Shown here: positions 8,645 through 18,021 of the stretch, piece after piece
Layout of the letters: every line of letters starts with the position of its first letter
Position numbering within the stretch: position 1 is the stretch's first letter
Source: Hyphomicrobium_B sp001006785
Lineage (GTDB): Bacteria > Pseudomonadota > Alphaproteobacteria > Rhizobiales > Hyphomicrobiaceae
Direction of reading: 5' to 3'
Length of the DNA stretch: 64,000 nt
Assembly (NCBI RefSeq): GCF_001006785.1
Contig: NZ_CDHO01000003.1
Span: 992,001 to 1,056,000, forward strand
Notes under the pieces: model-generated
Told to the model about the DNA's origin: nothing
The model's input: the letters and a program-made list of their open reading frames with translations, nothing else
Databases searched by the model: none
Translations under genes and position numbers: made by a program

Positions 8645-9316
8645 GTGACCCGCCCCGTTTTGATCGCTCCGTCCATCCTGTCGGCCGACTTCGGCAAGCT
8701 CGCCGACGAAATCCGCGCCGTCGACGCGGCCGGAGCCGACTGGATTCATTGCGATGTGATGGACGGCCACTTCGTTCCCAACATCACGTTCGGGGCGCCG
8801 ATCATCAAAGCCGTGCGCGGCGCATCGAAGAAGATTTTCGACGTGCACCTGATGATCGCGCCCGCCGATCCCTATCTCGCCGACTTCGCCGCCGCCGGAG
8901 CCGACATCATCACCGTTCACGCCGAAGCCGGACCGCACCTCGACCGCTCGCTGCAGGCGATCCGCGCGCTTGGCAAAAAGGCGGGCGTATCGCTCAATCC
9001 CTCGACGCCGGAAAACGTCATCGAATATTGCCTCGACCGTATCGATCTCATTTTGCTGATGTCGGTCAATCCGGGTTTCGGCGGCCAGTCCTTCATTCCG
9101 TCGGCGCTCGAAAAGATCCGGCGTGTGAAGGCGATGGTTGGCGCGCGCCCGATCGACATCGAGGTCGACGGCGGTGTCACGCCCGAAACCGCGCCCGAAG
9201 TCGTCAAAGCCGGAGCCAACGTCCTCGTCGCCGGGTCCGCCGTATTCAAGGGTGGATCTGAGAAAAGCTACGCTGCGAACATCGCCGCGATCCGCAACGC
9301 GACGAAGTCCGTCTAA
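8645..9316 (+). CDS. rpe: Ribulose-phosphate 3-epimerase
   Basis: This 223-residue TIM-barrel enzyme interconverts ribulose 5-phosphate and xylulose 5-phosphate. Family landmarks are IAPSILSADFGKL at the N-terminus, WIHCDVMDGHFVPNITFG with metal-binding His35 and Asp37, DVHLMI, LLMSVNPGFGGQSFI, and the second catalytic Asp in IEVDGGVTPETA. Length is normal. It starts at GTG 8645 with GGAAGG shortly upstream, and is the third gene of the fbp-prk-rpe operon. Its direct linkage to prk means ribulose 5-phosphate can be both drawn from the pentose phosphate pool and phosphorylated by products of one transcript. Confidence 0.96.
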   Translation: MTRPVLIAPSILSADFGKLADEIRAVDAAGADWIHCDVMDGHFVPNITFGAPIIKAVRGASKKIFDVHLMIAPADPYLADFAAAGADIITVHAEAGPHLDRSLQAIRALGKKAGVSLNPSTPENVIEYCLDRIDLILLMSVNPGFGGQSFIPSALEKIRRVKAMVGARPIDIEVDGGVTPETAPEVVKAGANVLVAGSAVFKGGSEKSYAANIAAIRNATKSV

Positions 9317-9330
9317 CCAATCTTTCCATC

Positions 9331-11796
9331 ATGGCCGGTCCGATAGTCTCCGCGCCGCTGCCGATCGATGCCGTTCTTGGTGACGTGCGCAATGCGCTCC
9401 GCACGCACGGAACCGGCGTCCTCGTTGCGGCGCCCGGCGCCGGTAAGACGACGGGCGTGCCGCTGGCGCTGCTCGATGAGCCTTGGCGCGATAGCGGCAA
9501 GATCATCGTCCTCGAACCGCGCAGGATCGCCGCGCGCGCCGCTGCCGAACGGCTTGCAGCCGCGCTCGGCACACGCCTTGGAGATCGCGTCGGCCTCAGA
9601 GCAAGGCTCGCATCGAAGACGAGCGCCAACGTCGCCATCGAGGTGGTGACCGAAGGCGTCTTCACGCGCATGATCCTCGACGATCCGGAGCTTTCCGGCG
9701 TCGCCGCCGTTCTGTTCGACGAATTCCACGAACGCTCGCTGGATGCCGATCTCGGCTTGGCGCTGGCGCTCGACACGCGCGGCGCGTTGCGGCCTGACTT
9801 GAAGATACTGGTGATGTCCGCAACGCTTGAAGCTTCTCGCGTTGCGAAGCTCCTGGGCGACGCGCCGGTCATTGCCAGCGACGGCCGCACGTTCCCGATC
9901 GAGACGCGCCATATCGGACGTCGCGCGCAGCGCATTGAGGACGACGTTGTCGATGCGGTCCGTCGCGCGCTCGAACGCGACACGGGCTCAGTTCTCGTGT
10001 TCCTGCCGGGCCAGGGCGAGATCACGCGCGTTGCCGAACGCCTGCGCGCGCTCGATCTTCCGGTGACGATCGACATCGCGCCGCTCTACGGCGCGCTCGA
10101 TCCAGCGACACAGGACCGTGCGATATCGCCCGCGAATGCCGGGCATCGCAAAATCGTGCTCGCGACATCGATCGCCGAAACCTCGATCACGATCGAAGGC
10201 GTGCGCGTTGTCATCGACAGCGGCCTGGCGCGCGTCCCGCGCTTCGAGCCGGATGTCGGCGTGACGCGGCTCGAAACCGTGCGCGTTTCGCGCGCGTCCG
10301 CCGATCAGCGCCGAGGACGTGCGGGCCGAACCGAACCCGGCATTTGTTATCGGCTCTGGGATGAACCCGAGACGCAAGGCCTCGTCCCGTTCGCAGAGCC
10401 CGAAATCCGCGTCGCCGATCTTTCGAGCCTGCTTCTCGATTGCGCCGAATGGGGCGCGAATGATCCGCGATCGCTTGCCTGGCTCGATCCCCCAAGCGAG
10501 GGCGCGCTGGCGGCCGCGCGATCCGGACTGCAGGCCATCGGCGCGCTCGACGACGAAGGACACATCACACAGGAAGGACGGCGGCTCCGCGCGCTGCCAT
10601 TGCCGCCGCGTTTGGCGCGTATGCTGTTGAAGGCTGGAGAACTCGGCGCGGCTGAGGGCGCTGCCGAGCTTGCGGCCGTCCTCGTCGAACGCGGCATCGG
10701 CGGCAACGATCTCGATATCGCGACGCGGCTTGAAAATTTCCGCCGCGATCGCTCCCGTCGCTCCCAAGACATGCGGGCGCTCGCTCGCCAGTGGGCGCGT
10801 GCGGCGACGACGAACCCGAAAGACGACACGTTATCGCCTGCCGAATTGCTCGCCCTCGCCTATCCGGAACGGATCGCGAAAAATCGCGGCAAGCGCGGCA
10901 GCTTTCTGCTGGCTAACGGCCGCGCCGGTTTGCTCGATACGGCCCATCCGCTCGCAGGCGCGCCTTATCTGGTCGTCGCGGAATTGCAGGGCCGTGCCGC
11001 TGCAACGCGGATCATGCTGGCAACGGCAACGGACGAAGCGGAAGTTTCGGTCTTTGCCGGAGATCGCATCGCGAGCGACGACGCGCTGGCATTCGATAAG
11101 GACTCCCGTTCGGTCAAAGCCCGGAGCGTCCGCCGCCTCGGCGCGATCGAACTCCGAAGCGAGTCGCGCCCCGTTCGTTCGGATGAAGACTCGGCGCCTG
11201 TCCTCGCAAACGGCGTCGCGCAACTCGGCATCGGAAATCTGCCGTGGTCGAAGGCGCAGCTTCAATTGCGTAACCGCGTCGGATTTCTGCGCGCCAACGA
11301 TGAAAGCTGGCCGGACCTGTCCGATGCTGCGCTTGCCGCAACCGTCGACGAATGGCTCCAACCTTATTTGTCCGGAAAAACGCGCGTTTCGGAAATCGAC
11401 GCGTCGACGCTCGAGCAGGCGCTTACTTCGGCGCTTCCGTGGCTGATGCGCCAGCGTCTCGACGCCGAAGCGCCGACGCATTTCGAAGCTCCGACCGGAA
11501 ACAGTCACGCGCTCGATTACGAGAGCGCCGCCGCTCCGGCGTTGCACATCCGTGTGCAGGAACTGTTTGGCTTGAAGGAGCACCCGGCGATTGCGCGCGG
11601 CCGCTTGCCGTTGACACTCTATCTGCTGTCGCCCGCGCATCGGCCGATCCAGATCACGCGCGACCTGCCGGGTTTCTGGGCAGGATCATGGGCGGCGGTC
11701 AAAGCCGACATGCGCGGCCAGTATCCGAAACACGTCTGGCCCGACGATCCGGCGAACGCGACACCGACGTCGCGCGCCAAGCCGCGCGGCAAGTGA
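9331..11796 (+). CDS. hrpB: ATP-dependent helicase HrpB
   Basis: This 821-residue protein is an HrpB-type DEAH-family helicase. The P-loop APGAGKTT lies near residues 34-41, the Walker B box is DEFHERS, and SAT and the helicase C motifs (ATSIAETSITIEGV, QRRGRAGRTEPG) follow. The C-terminal HrpB-specific half runs to about residue 800. The substrate in bacteria is not firmly established, although RNA is likely for this family. It begins 14 bases after rpe, so it may be read from the same transcript. There is no obvious link in function. It ends eight bases before the converging epimerase gene. Confidence 0.94.
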   Translation: MAGPIVSAPLPIDAVLGDVRNALRTHGTGVLVAAPGAGKTTGVPLALLDEPWRDSGKIIVLEPRRIAARAAAERLAAALGTRLGDRVGLRARLASKTSANVAIEVVTEGVFTRMILDDPELSGVAAVLFDEFHERSLDADLGLALALDTRGALRPDLKILVMSATLEASRVAKLLGDAPVIASDGRTFPIETRHIGRRAQRIEDDVVDAVRRALERDTGSVLVFLPGQGEITRVAERLRALDLPVTIDIAPLYGALDPATQDRAISPANAGHRKIVLATSIAETSITIEGVRVVIDSGLARVPRFEPDVGVTRLETVRVSRASADQRRGRAGRTEPGICYRLWDEPETQGLVPFAEPEIRVADLSSLLLDCAEWGANDPRSLAWLDPPSEGALAAARSGLQAIGALDDEGHITQEGRRLRALPLPPRLARMLLKAGELGAAEGAAELAAVLVERGIGGNDLDIATRLENFRRDRSRRSQDMRALARQWARAATTNPKDDTLSPAELLALAYPERIAKNRGKRGSFLLANGRAGLLDTAHPLAGAPYLVVAELQGRAAATRIMLATATDEAEVSVFAGDRIASDDALAFDKDSRSVKARSVRRLGAIELRSESRPVRSDEDSAPVLANGVAQLGIGNLPWSKAQLQLRNRVGFLRANDESWPDLSDAALAATVDEWLQPYLSGKTRVSEIDASTLEQALTSALPWLMRQRLDAEAPTHFEAPTGNSHALDYESAAAPALHIRVQELFGLKEHPAIARGRLPLTLYLLSPAHRPIQITRDLPGFWAGSWAAVKADMRGQYPKHVWPDDPANATPTSRAKPRGK

Positions 11797-11804
11797 GCGA
11801 ACCG

Positions 11805-12809
11805 TCAGCCGTAATATGACCGATACCACGCAACGAAACGTGCAATGCCCTCTTCCAGCGGCGTCGCCGGCTTGAAGCCGACGTCGCGCACGAGATCGTC
11901 CACATTGGCGAACGTCGTCGGCACGTCGCCCGGCTGCATCGGAAGGAAAATCTTCTTCGACTCGCGGCCGACCGAGCGCTCAATCGCGGCGATGAAATCC
12001 ATCAGCTCGACCGGATTGTTGTTGCCGATATTGTAGACGCGGTAGGGCGCCATCGACGTCGCCGGATCGGGCTTCTCGCCGCTCCAGTCCGGATTTGGCG
12101 TCGCGATTTTGTCCGCTGTCCGCAGCACGCCCTCGACGATGTCGTCGATGTACGTGAAATCGCGCGCATGATAGCCGTTGTTGAAGACTTCGATCGGCTC
12201 GCCCGCAAGAATCCTCCGCGTGAATTTGAACAGCGCCATGTCCGGACGCCCCCAAGGCCCGTACACCGTGAAGAACCGCAGCGCTGTTACCGGAAGCTGG
12301 TAGAGGTAGGCATACGTGTGCGCCGTAAGCTCGTTCGATTTCTTCGTTGCCGCATAAAGGCTCAGCGGATGATCGACGTTGTCGTGAATGCTGAACGGCA
12401 TCGCGGTGTTCGCGCCGTAGACGGAACTCGACGACGCGAGCACGAGATGCTTGACGTCATTATGCCGGCAGCCTTCGAGAATGCTCTGCGTGCCAACGAT
12501 ATTGGACTCGATATACGCGCCCGGATTTTCCTGGCCATAGCGAACGCCGGCCTGTGCCGCGAGGTGAATGACCTTGTCGGGCCGTTCCGATTGAAACAGC
12601 TCCGCCATTGCCGCGCCGTCAGCAATGTTCAGGCGATGAAATGAAAACCCGTTGCGTCCTTCGAGCTTTGCGAGGCGCGCTTCTTTGAGCTTCGGATCGT
12701 AGTAATCGTTGATGTTGTCGACCCCGATGACGACATCGCCGCGTGCGAGCAATCGCTCCGCCGTATGGAAGCCGATGAAGCCCGCAACCCCCGTCACCAG
12801 AAATTTCAT
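11805..12809 (-). CDS. UDP-glucuronate 4-epimerase
   Basis: This 334-residue protein is an extended short-chain dehydrogenase of the UDP-glucuronate 4-epimerase kind (LpsL-like), which makes UDP-galacturonate for capsule or lipopolysaccharide. The Rossmann motif TGVAGFIG lies near residues 6-13, and VDNINDYYDP after the second strand is typical of this subgroup. The SSSSVYG block precedes the catalytic Tyr152 and Lys156 (YAATK). Its gene is convergent with hrpB. It is divergent from the beta-helix protein gene at 12980, which may recognise a surface sugar, although that connection is only suggestive. Confidence 0.93.
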   Translation of the reverse strand: MKFLVTGVAGFIGFHTAERLLARGDVVIGVDNINDYYDPKLKEARLAKLEGRNGFSFHRLNIADGAAMAELFQSERPDKVIHLAAQAGVRYGQENPGAYIESNIVGTQSILEGCRHNDVKHLVLASSSSVYGANTAMPFSIHDNVDHPLSLYAATKKSNELTAHTYAYLYQLPVTALRFFTVYGPWGRPDMALFKFTRRILAGEPIEVFNNGYHARDFTYIDDIVEGVLRTADKIATPNPDWSGEKPDPATSMAPYRVYNIGNNNPVELMDFIAAIERSVGRESKKIFLPMQPGDVPTTFANVDDLVRDVGFKPATPLEEGIARFVAWYRSYYG

Positions 12810-12979
12810 GCGATCAGTTCTCCTGCCTGCAGGGGTTTAGGTTGTCGTGAGCCAGCGCGCAATCGCGCGCCCGGCTGCAGCATCCGGTGAATGCGTCTTC
12901 CCAGAAAAAAGTTATCCCCGGCCTACCGGGCGGCCGTATTTTGAAGGCCGAGGAGAGGTCTTTGGGATTTGTACTGCAT

Positions 12980-14404
12980 ATGAACGACACGCCGAACCTT
13001 GCGCTGCCCTATATTCTGCCGGCTCAGGCGCAGAAGCATGTGACGCACAACGAGGCCATCCGCGCCATCGATGGCCTGATGCAGCTCTCCGTCGCGAGCC
13101 GGACGCTGACCGCGCCCCCAGAGTCGCCCGCCAATGGCGACCGTTACATCTTGGCGGCTGCGGCCACCGGCGGCTGGACGGGCCACGATGGCGAGGTCGC
13201 GGCATATCAGGACGGAGCATGGGCGTTCTACGTACCCAAGGAAGGCTGGCGCGCGTGGTGCGCAGCCGAAGGCGCCCTGCTCGTCTATCGCGCTGGCGCA
13301 TGGTCTCCGCTATCGAGCGGCGACGGCGACCTTCCGGATGCATTCGATAACCTGACGCACGCCGGCATCAACACAACGGCCGATGCCACCAACCGTCTGT
13401 CGCTGAAATCTCCCGCAAGTCTCTTCGACAACGAAGGTGCGGGACATCAGCAAAAGATCAACAAGCATGCGAGCGGCGACACTGCGTCAGTGCTGTATCA
13501 GACCAACTATTCCGGCCGCGCCGAAATGGGCCTCACGGGCGACGACGATTTTCATTTCAAGGTCAGCCCGAACGGCTCGACGTGGTTCGAGGCCATGAAG
13601 ATCGATCGCAACACCGGCCGGGTCTCGTTCCCAACACTCGGCGGCCCGCGCGAGGTTCTGGCGGCGAACCGAACCTACTATGTCCGCTCCGATGGCGCCG
13701 ACACCAACACCGGCTTGGCCAACACATCGGGCGGCGCTTTCAAGACGCTTCAAAAAGCCATCAACGCCGCGTGCGCGCTCGATTTCAGCCTGTACTCCGT
13801 CACCATCAGATTGGCCGACGGCACCTATACGCCGGGCAAATTCTCGGTCCCGACGAACGGCAAAATTATCATCGACGGCAATGCGACGACGCCTGCGAAT
13901 GTCGTCGTCTCAGGATCGACCCCCATCGAGGTCGCCGCCGCTTGCGACGTCACGATTCAGAATTTCGAGGCGCAGGGATCGTCCTATGCGTTGCGCACAG
14001 CAGCCCCAGGGGCCGCGCTGACGATCGGCGTCGGAATGCGCTGCACCGGATCGGGCACGGCGATCTCGGTCAACAAGCTTTCTTCCGTCAGCAGCAACGG
14101 CGGCTCGCTGTTGATCTCCGGTAACAAACCGAGTTGGCTGATCGCTGTCGAAAACTGCTCCGTGCAATTGTTCTCCATGACGATCACGTTCTCGGGGACG
14201 CCTGCGTGGTCGAACGTCGGCATCAGCTTCGCGATCGGCGCTGCGATCTACATGTGGAACGTCACGATGAGCGGAGCCGCCACGGGCTCGCGATATTACG
14301 GCACCACGAACGCGGTGCTGCATTCGAGCGGCGCCGGATCGGCATCGACCTATTTCCCTGGCGATGTGAACGGCATCACCGACAAGGGCGCGCAGCAGCT
14401 TTAG
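12980..14404 (+). CDS. DUF2793/beta-helix tail-fibre-like protein
   Basis: This protein of about 474 residues starts with a DUF2793 domain (NLALPYILPAQAQKHVTHNEA, a phage-associated family). A hinge follows, then a repetitive Ser/Thr/Gly/Val-rich region (AANRTYYVRSDGADTNTG onward) that reads as a right-handed parallel beta-helix, as in tailspikes and pectate-lyase folds. There is no signal peptide. The frame stays open upstream to 12887, but the family usually begins at M-x-DTPNLALPY, so I start at ATG 12980. The AGGAGAGG at 12951 is rather far away, so the start is uncertain. No other phage genes are nearby. It may be an orphan receptor-binding or head-spike protein of a gene transfer agent, or a prophage remnant. 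Confidence 0.75.
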   Translation: MNDTPNLALPYILPAQAQKHVTHNEAIRAIDGLMQLSVASRTLTAPPESPANGDRYILAAAATGGWTGHDGEVAAYQDGAWAFYVPKEGWRAWCAAEGALLVYRAGAWSPLSSGDGDLPDAFDNLTHAGINTTADATNRLSLKSPASLFDNEGAGHQQKINKHASGDTASVLYQTNYSGRAEMGLTGDDDFHFKVSPNGSTWFEAMKIDRNTGRVSFPTLGGPREVLAANRTYYVRSDGADTNTGLANTSGGAFKTLQKAINAACALDFSLYSVTIRLADGTYTPGKFSVPTNGKIIIDGNATTPANVVVSGSTPIEVAAACDVTIQNFEAQGSSYALRTAAPGAALTIGVGMRCTGSGTAISVNKLSSVSSNGGSLLISGNKPSWLIAVENCSVQLFSMTITFSGTPAWSNVGISFAIGAAIYMWNVTMSGAATGSRYYGTTNAVLHSSGAGSASTYFPGDVNGITDKGAQQL

Positions 14405-14683
14405 AGGCAACCCCGGACGGAGGGCCCGTCGTACACCTGGAGTTTGAGCGGCCGTGCTGATGCATCTCGAAGCGTTATGGTAAAGAATTGAACGGCATTT
14501 TGAGTTAAGTCATTGTTTGCCCAGAGATTGCGCGTTGGTACCGGCCTGCGCTACGACCAAAGTCGAATTTGGCAGTGTTGCCACACCGGGCATGAGTGCC
14601 CGAAATGGCAGCTCGCAGATCGTGGTTTGTGCAGTGGTAACCTGGCCCGCGCAGGCAAATGCCCGTTGCTCTGGAGGTGAAAT

Positions 14684-15361
14684 TTGCCCGTACCGGCACG
14701 TATCTTGATCGTCGACGACCATCCGCTGTTTGTCGAAGCCCTGCAGCGAGCCATCGTCGGCGCGTGTCCCGACACCGAGACCCGCGATGCCGTTTCGATC
14801 GATGCGGCGAAGAAGGTTCTGGAGAGCAAGACCCCGTTCGACATCGTCTTGCTTGATCTGGCGCTGCCCGGAACGCGCGGCTTTGAAGGCCTTCTTGAAC
14901 TCAGAAAGCTGCATCCGAGCTTGCCGATCGTTGTCGTGTCGGCGCTGGAAGATCCGCGCATCGTCCAGGACGTCATGCGCTACGGCGCCGCCGGATTCAT
15001 CTCGAAGTCCGCCGACCGATCCGAAATCGCATCCGCGCTGAAGGATGTCATGGAAGGCTCGCTGACGCTTCCGAAAGGCTACAAGCCTCCCGAAGCGCCG
15101 ACCAACGCCGAAGCGCGCGGCGATCTCGTGCATCGCCTCAAGATGCTGACGCCGAAGCAGTTGAGCGTGCTCCGCATGCTCCGCCAGGGCTTGCTCAACA
15201 AGCAGATCGCGCACGAGCTTCAGATCGAGGAAACGACCGTCAAGGCGCACGTCTCGGAAATTCTGCGCAAGCTCAACGTCTCGTCGCGAACGCAAGCCGT
15301 CATCGAGGCGCAGAAGATCGATTTTGAAGCCGTCCTCGGCGAGACGGACGATAAGGCCTGA
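14684..15361 (+). CDS. LuxR/NarL-type response regulator
   Basis: This 225-residue protein has a receiver domain (residues about 6-120, phosphoacceptor Asp58 in VLLDLALPG, acidic pair DD at 11-12, Lys in ISKSADRS) and a C-terminal LuxR-type helix-turn-helix (LTPKQLSVLRMLRQG, IAHELQIEETTVKAHVSEIL). It starts at TTG 14684, supported by GGAGGT at 14673-14678. It converges with the hybrid histidine kinase gene, leaving only three bases between the two stops. The kinase and the FIST sensor upstream of it are the likely signalling partners. The target genes are unknown. The 280 bases between the beta-helix gene and this start show no gene. Confidence 0.93.
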   Translation: MPVPARILIVDDHPLFVEALQRAIVGACPDTETRDAVSIDAAKKVLESKTPFDIVLLDLALPGTRGFEGLLELRKLHPSLPIVVVSALEDPRIVQDVMRYGAAGFISKSADRSEIASALKDVMEGSLTLPKGYKPPEAPTNAEARGDLVHRLKMLTPKQLSVLRMLRQGLLNKQIAHELQIEETTVKAHVSEILRKLNVSSRTQAVIEAQKIDFEAVLGETDDKA

Positions 15362-15364
15362 CGT

Positions 15365-16729
15365 TTACGCGATAAGATGCTGCATGAGTGCCCGCAGCTC
15401 TGCCGGTCGGACCGGCTTGTGAAGCAGCGCGCAATCGAACTGCCGCGCCGCCTCCGCAGTCGCCTGCGTGCGATCGGCGGTAATCAGGATCGCTGGGATA
15501 GCCCGTCCAAACGCTTGCCGGATCCGCACGACCGCCTCGATGCCGAGCACGCTGCCATCGAGGTGATAGTCAGCGAGAATAATGGCCGGAGTGAAGGCCG
15601 TATCGGACAGGATTTCGTTCACGTCGTCGAGATCGCGCGCCAGACGAACGTCCGCACCCCAACGCGATAGCAGCGTTTGCATCGCCCCGAGCACGCTGAG
15701 ATCATTGTCGATGACGATCAGCGGCCGGGCGACGAGATAATTGTTGTTCGACGGCGCGGACTGGACTTTGGGCTCGGCCTGCGAGAGCAGCGCCGCATGC
15801 GGCGCCGTGATCGAAAAGCGCGAGCCGACGCCGACGCGCGATTGCAGTTTCAGTTCATGCCCAAGCGATTCCGACATGCGCCGGACGATCGCGAGCCCAA
15901 GCCCGAAGCCGGCGCCGCCCGATCGCTCCGACGCTTCGCCGCGATGGAATTCCTCGAAGATGCGCTCGCGTTCCTGCGGAGCGACGCCCGGGCCCGTATC
16001 CCAGACTTCGATCTCGACCTGCGAGCCCCGCCGACGGGCCGCGAGCAGCACGCCACCCGCTTCCGTGTAGTGAGCGGCATTGGCAACGAGATTCTGCACG
16101 ATGCGCCGGAGCATAAGCGGATCGGAGCGCACGCCGAGGTTCGTCGGCCGCCAGCGAAAATCGAGACGCTTGCGACGCGTGACCGGTTCGATGTTGCAGG
16201 CGAGCTGCTCGAAAATCGCACCGAGCGAGACCGTCTGAATGTTCGGCACGAACACGCCTGCTTCCAGCTTCGAAATGTCCAGGATGCTCGTCAGCAATTC
16301 TTCGATCGTGACGAGCGCGCTCGAAATGTTGTTCGTGAGCTGCTTCTGATCGGGCTCCGACTGCGTATCCATCAGCTCGGACAGCGTCAGGCGCGCGGCA
16401 TGCAGCGGCTGCAGAAGATCGTGACCGACGGCGGTGAAAAAGCGCGTCTTGAAAACGTTGGAGCGTTCCGCCGCGTCGCGTGCGGCGCTGAGTTCCACGT
16501 TGGCCTGCGCGAGCTTCGTCAGAGCGTTGTTCAGCTCTTCCGTCCGGATGCGGATCTGCGTTTCCTGATTGATCGCGGTTTGGAACAGCGAAAACGCGTT
16601 CGCCTGCTGATCCATCGACCGCTCGACGCGCTTCATCAAAGCGTCGTTGATCTTGCGCAGCTTGTCGACCGCCCGGCCGAACTCTAAAGGCGTTTGCGGC
16701 TGGCGATCAGTCGGTGTGCCATCGGTCAT
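15365..16729 (-). CDS. Hybrid histidine kinase
   Basis: This 454-residue protein lacks membrane segments. A coiled-coil-like stretch (residues 20-90) leads to the dimerisation/phosphoacceptor domain with His103 in FFTAVGHDLLQPLH. The ATPase domain follows with the N box (LVANAAHYT), DTGPGVAP and GFGLGLAIVRRM. A C-terminal receiver (from about 336) has phosphoacceptor Asp387 in ILADYHLDGS. The LLQPLH form of the H box is common in soluble hybrid kinases paired with LuxR regulators and FIST sensors. Its ATG overlaps the FIST stop codon by four bases (ATGA), so the two are translationally coupled and probably form one sensor complex. Confidence 0.93.
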   Translation of the reverse strand: MTDGTPTDRQPQTPLEFGRAVDKLRKINDALMKRVERSMDQQANAFSLFQTAINQETQIRIRTEELNNALTKLAQANVELSAARDAAERSNVFKTRFFTAVGHDLLQPLHAARLTLSELMDTQSEPDQKQLTNNISSALVTIEELLTSILDISKLEAGVFVPNIQTVSLGAIFEQLACNIEPVTRRKRLDFRWRPTNLGVRSDPLMLRRIVQNLVANAAHYTEAGGVLLAARRRGSQVEIEVWDTGPGVAPQERERIFEEFHRGEASERSGGAGFGLGLAIVRRMSESLGHELKLQSRVGVGSRFSITAPHAALLSQAEPKVQSAPSNNNYLVARPLIVIDNDLSVLGAMQTLLSRWGADVRLARDLDDVNEILSDTAFTPAIILADYHLDGSVLGIEAVVRIRQAFGRAIPAILITADRTQATAEAARQFDCALLHKPVRPAELRALMQHLIA

Positions 16730-17898
16730 GGTTCACGCGGCTTGTCGATCGACGTGGCGAAAGCGATCCCGGTGAGTGTCTGGTTGAGATGCATCGCGTT
16801 GAATTGCTCACCGTACGTATGGAACCCGGCCACGCCGAAACGCTGATAGATTTCTTCAACTTTGTGACGCACTTGCCGGCTTTCCGCGTCGAGCCGGCGC
16901 AAAATGCAATCAAAGCCCAGAACGAAATCGGTGCCGCCGAGCGCGGCATCGACACCTTCGAGCGCTTCTAACGTTGTTCGCAGCATATCACGGGGGCGCG
17001 CGACCGTGAAAACCAGACCTTCGTCGATGGCACAAAAGAACGATAAAGATCCGTCAAGGTTCACGGTGCGGATGCAGCGGCAATAATAGTTTCCACCGAC
17101 TTTCACCACGAGTGGATACGACGCAAAAGTGTAAGGCCCGAGCTCATCGGGCCGCAGCCCGATCGCCGCCGCGTACTCGGCGGCCGCCGGCTCCGCATTC
17201 AGCTCGTAGACGATCCGATTGGCCGTATCGGCGGCGGTGACGACGAGCTTGACCGGCGTCGGCTCAAAATTCTGCGTCTTGAAGATGCGTACCGGGAGTT
17301 CGGTCTCGATGACGAAAAGAATTGCTCCTCGCCGCACGAGGTTGCCGCGATAGATCAGAACAGTATCCTGGAAATCGAGCCCATCGCCCGCCGAGCCGCC
17401 GACCAGTTCGATGCCATTGAGCGAAAGATCGAGCGCCGCGATCAGCGCTTCCTCCGCGTTCGACAACCCGTCGACCAGGACCAGCGCGAACACATGCTCC
17501 TTTGCGGAACGGCTCGCCGAACCGATCATCTGAATGCGCAGACGTCGTGCGATCTCGGAGGCGCGCTCGACGCCGCCCTTATCGATGTCGGTGATGACTT
17601 CGCTCATCAGCCGGAAGCCGTTTTCCGGAAACGCGATGATGACGATGCCGCCTTTCATCATGCCGAGGGGGCCGATTTCCCCTGACGTGCTGCAGCCCGA
17701 AACCGACGTATCGTTGAAATCGCGCTTCAACGCGTCGAGCAGGATTTCGGGGTCGTGCTCGTTGGAGAAAAAGACGATGATGTGCTGCAGGATCTCGCCG
17801 GCGAGCTCTGAGCGCGCAGCGGCAACCGCCTCACGCGTCGGAAGGGAGCTTGCGACGACGCGGATGCCGCAAGCGGCGCGAGTGGATTTAGTCGACAT
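16726..17898 (-). CDS. FIST-domain sensor protein
   Basis: This protein of about 390 residues has an N-terminal FIST domain (HIIVFFSNEHDPEILLDAL, then SVSGCSTSGEIGPLGM) and a C-terminal FIST_C domain (GPYTFASYPLVVKVGGNYYCRCI). FIST proteins are thought to bind small ligands such as amino acids and pass the signal to a partner kinase. The gene is directly upstream of, and overlaps by four bases, the soluble hybrid kinase gene, which fits that role. The frame extends to 17976, but ATG 17898 has AGAGGAAAG upstream and begins the conserved part, so I use it. No membrane segment is visible. The ligand is unknown. Confidence 0.88.
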   Translation of the reverse strand: MSTKSTRAACGIRVVASSLPTREAVAAARSELAGEILQHIIVFFSNEHDPEILLDALKRDFNDTSVSGCSTSGEIGPLGMMKGGIVIIAFPENGFRLMSEVITDIDKGGVERASEIARRLRIQMIGSASRSAKEHVFALVLVDGLSNAEEALIAALDLSLNGIELVGGSAGDGLDFQDTVLIYRGNLVRRGAILFVIETELPVRIFKTQNFEPTPVKLVVTAADTANRIVYELNAEPAAAEYAAAIGLRPDELGPYTFASYPLVVKVGGNYYCRCIRTVNLDGSLSFFCAIDEGLVFTVARPRDMLRTTLEALEGVDAALGGTDFVLGFDCILRRLDAESRQVRHKVEEIYQRFGVAGFHTYGEQFNAMHLNQTLTGIAFATSIDKPREP

Positions 17899-18021
17899 TA
17901 AACGCTTGGCTTTCCTCTGCCGCCGGATTTTTCTGGAATGAGGTTCTGTGGCGGACTTTAAGAGCAAACGTGCCATAGCGCCAAAATCCGGGCAATGGCT
18001 CCGAACATGGTCAATGGCGCG

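Noticed and set aside
6638..9316. Calvin cycle operon
   Set aside because: fbp, prk and rpe are present, but no RuBisCO, transketolase or CbbR gene is seen in the window, so carbon fixation is not supported.
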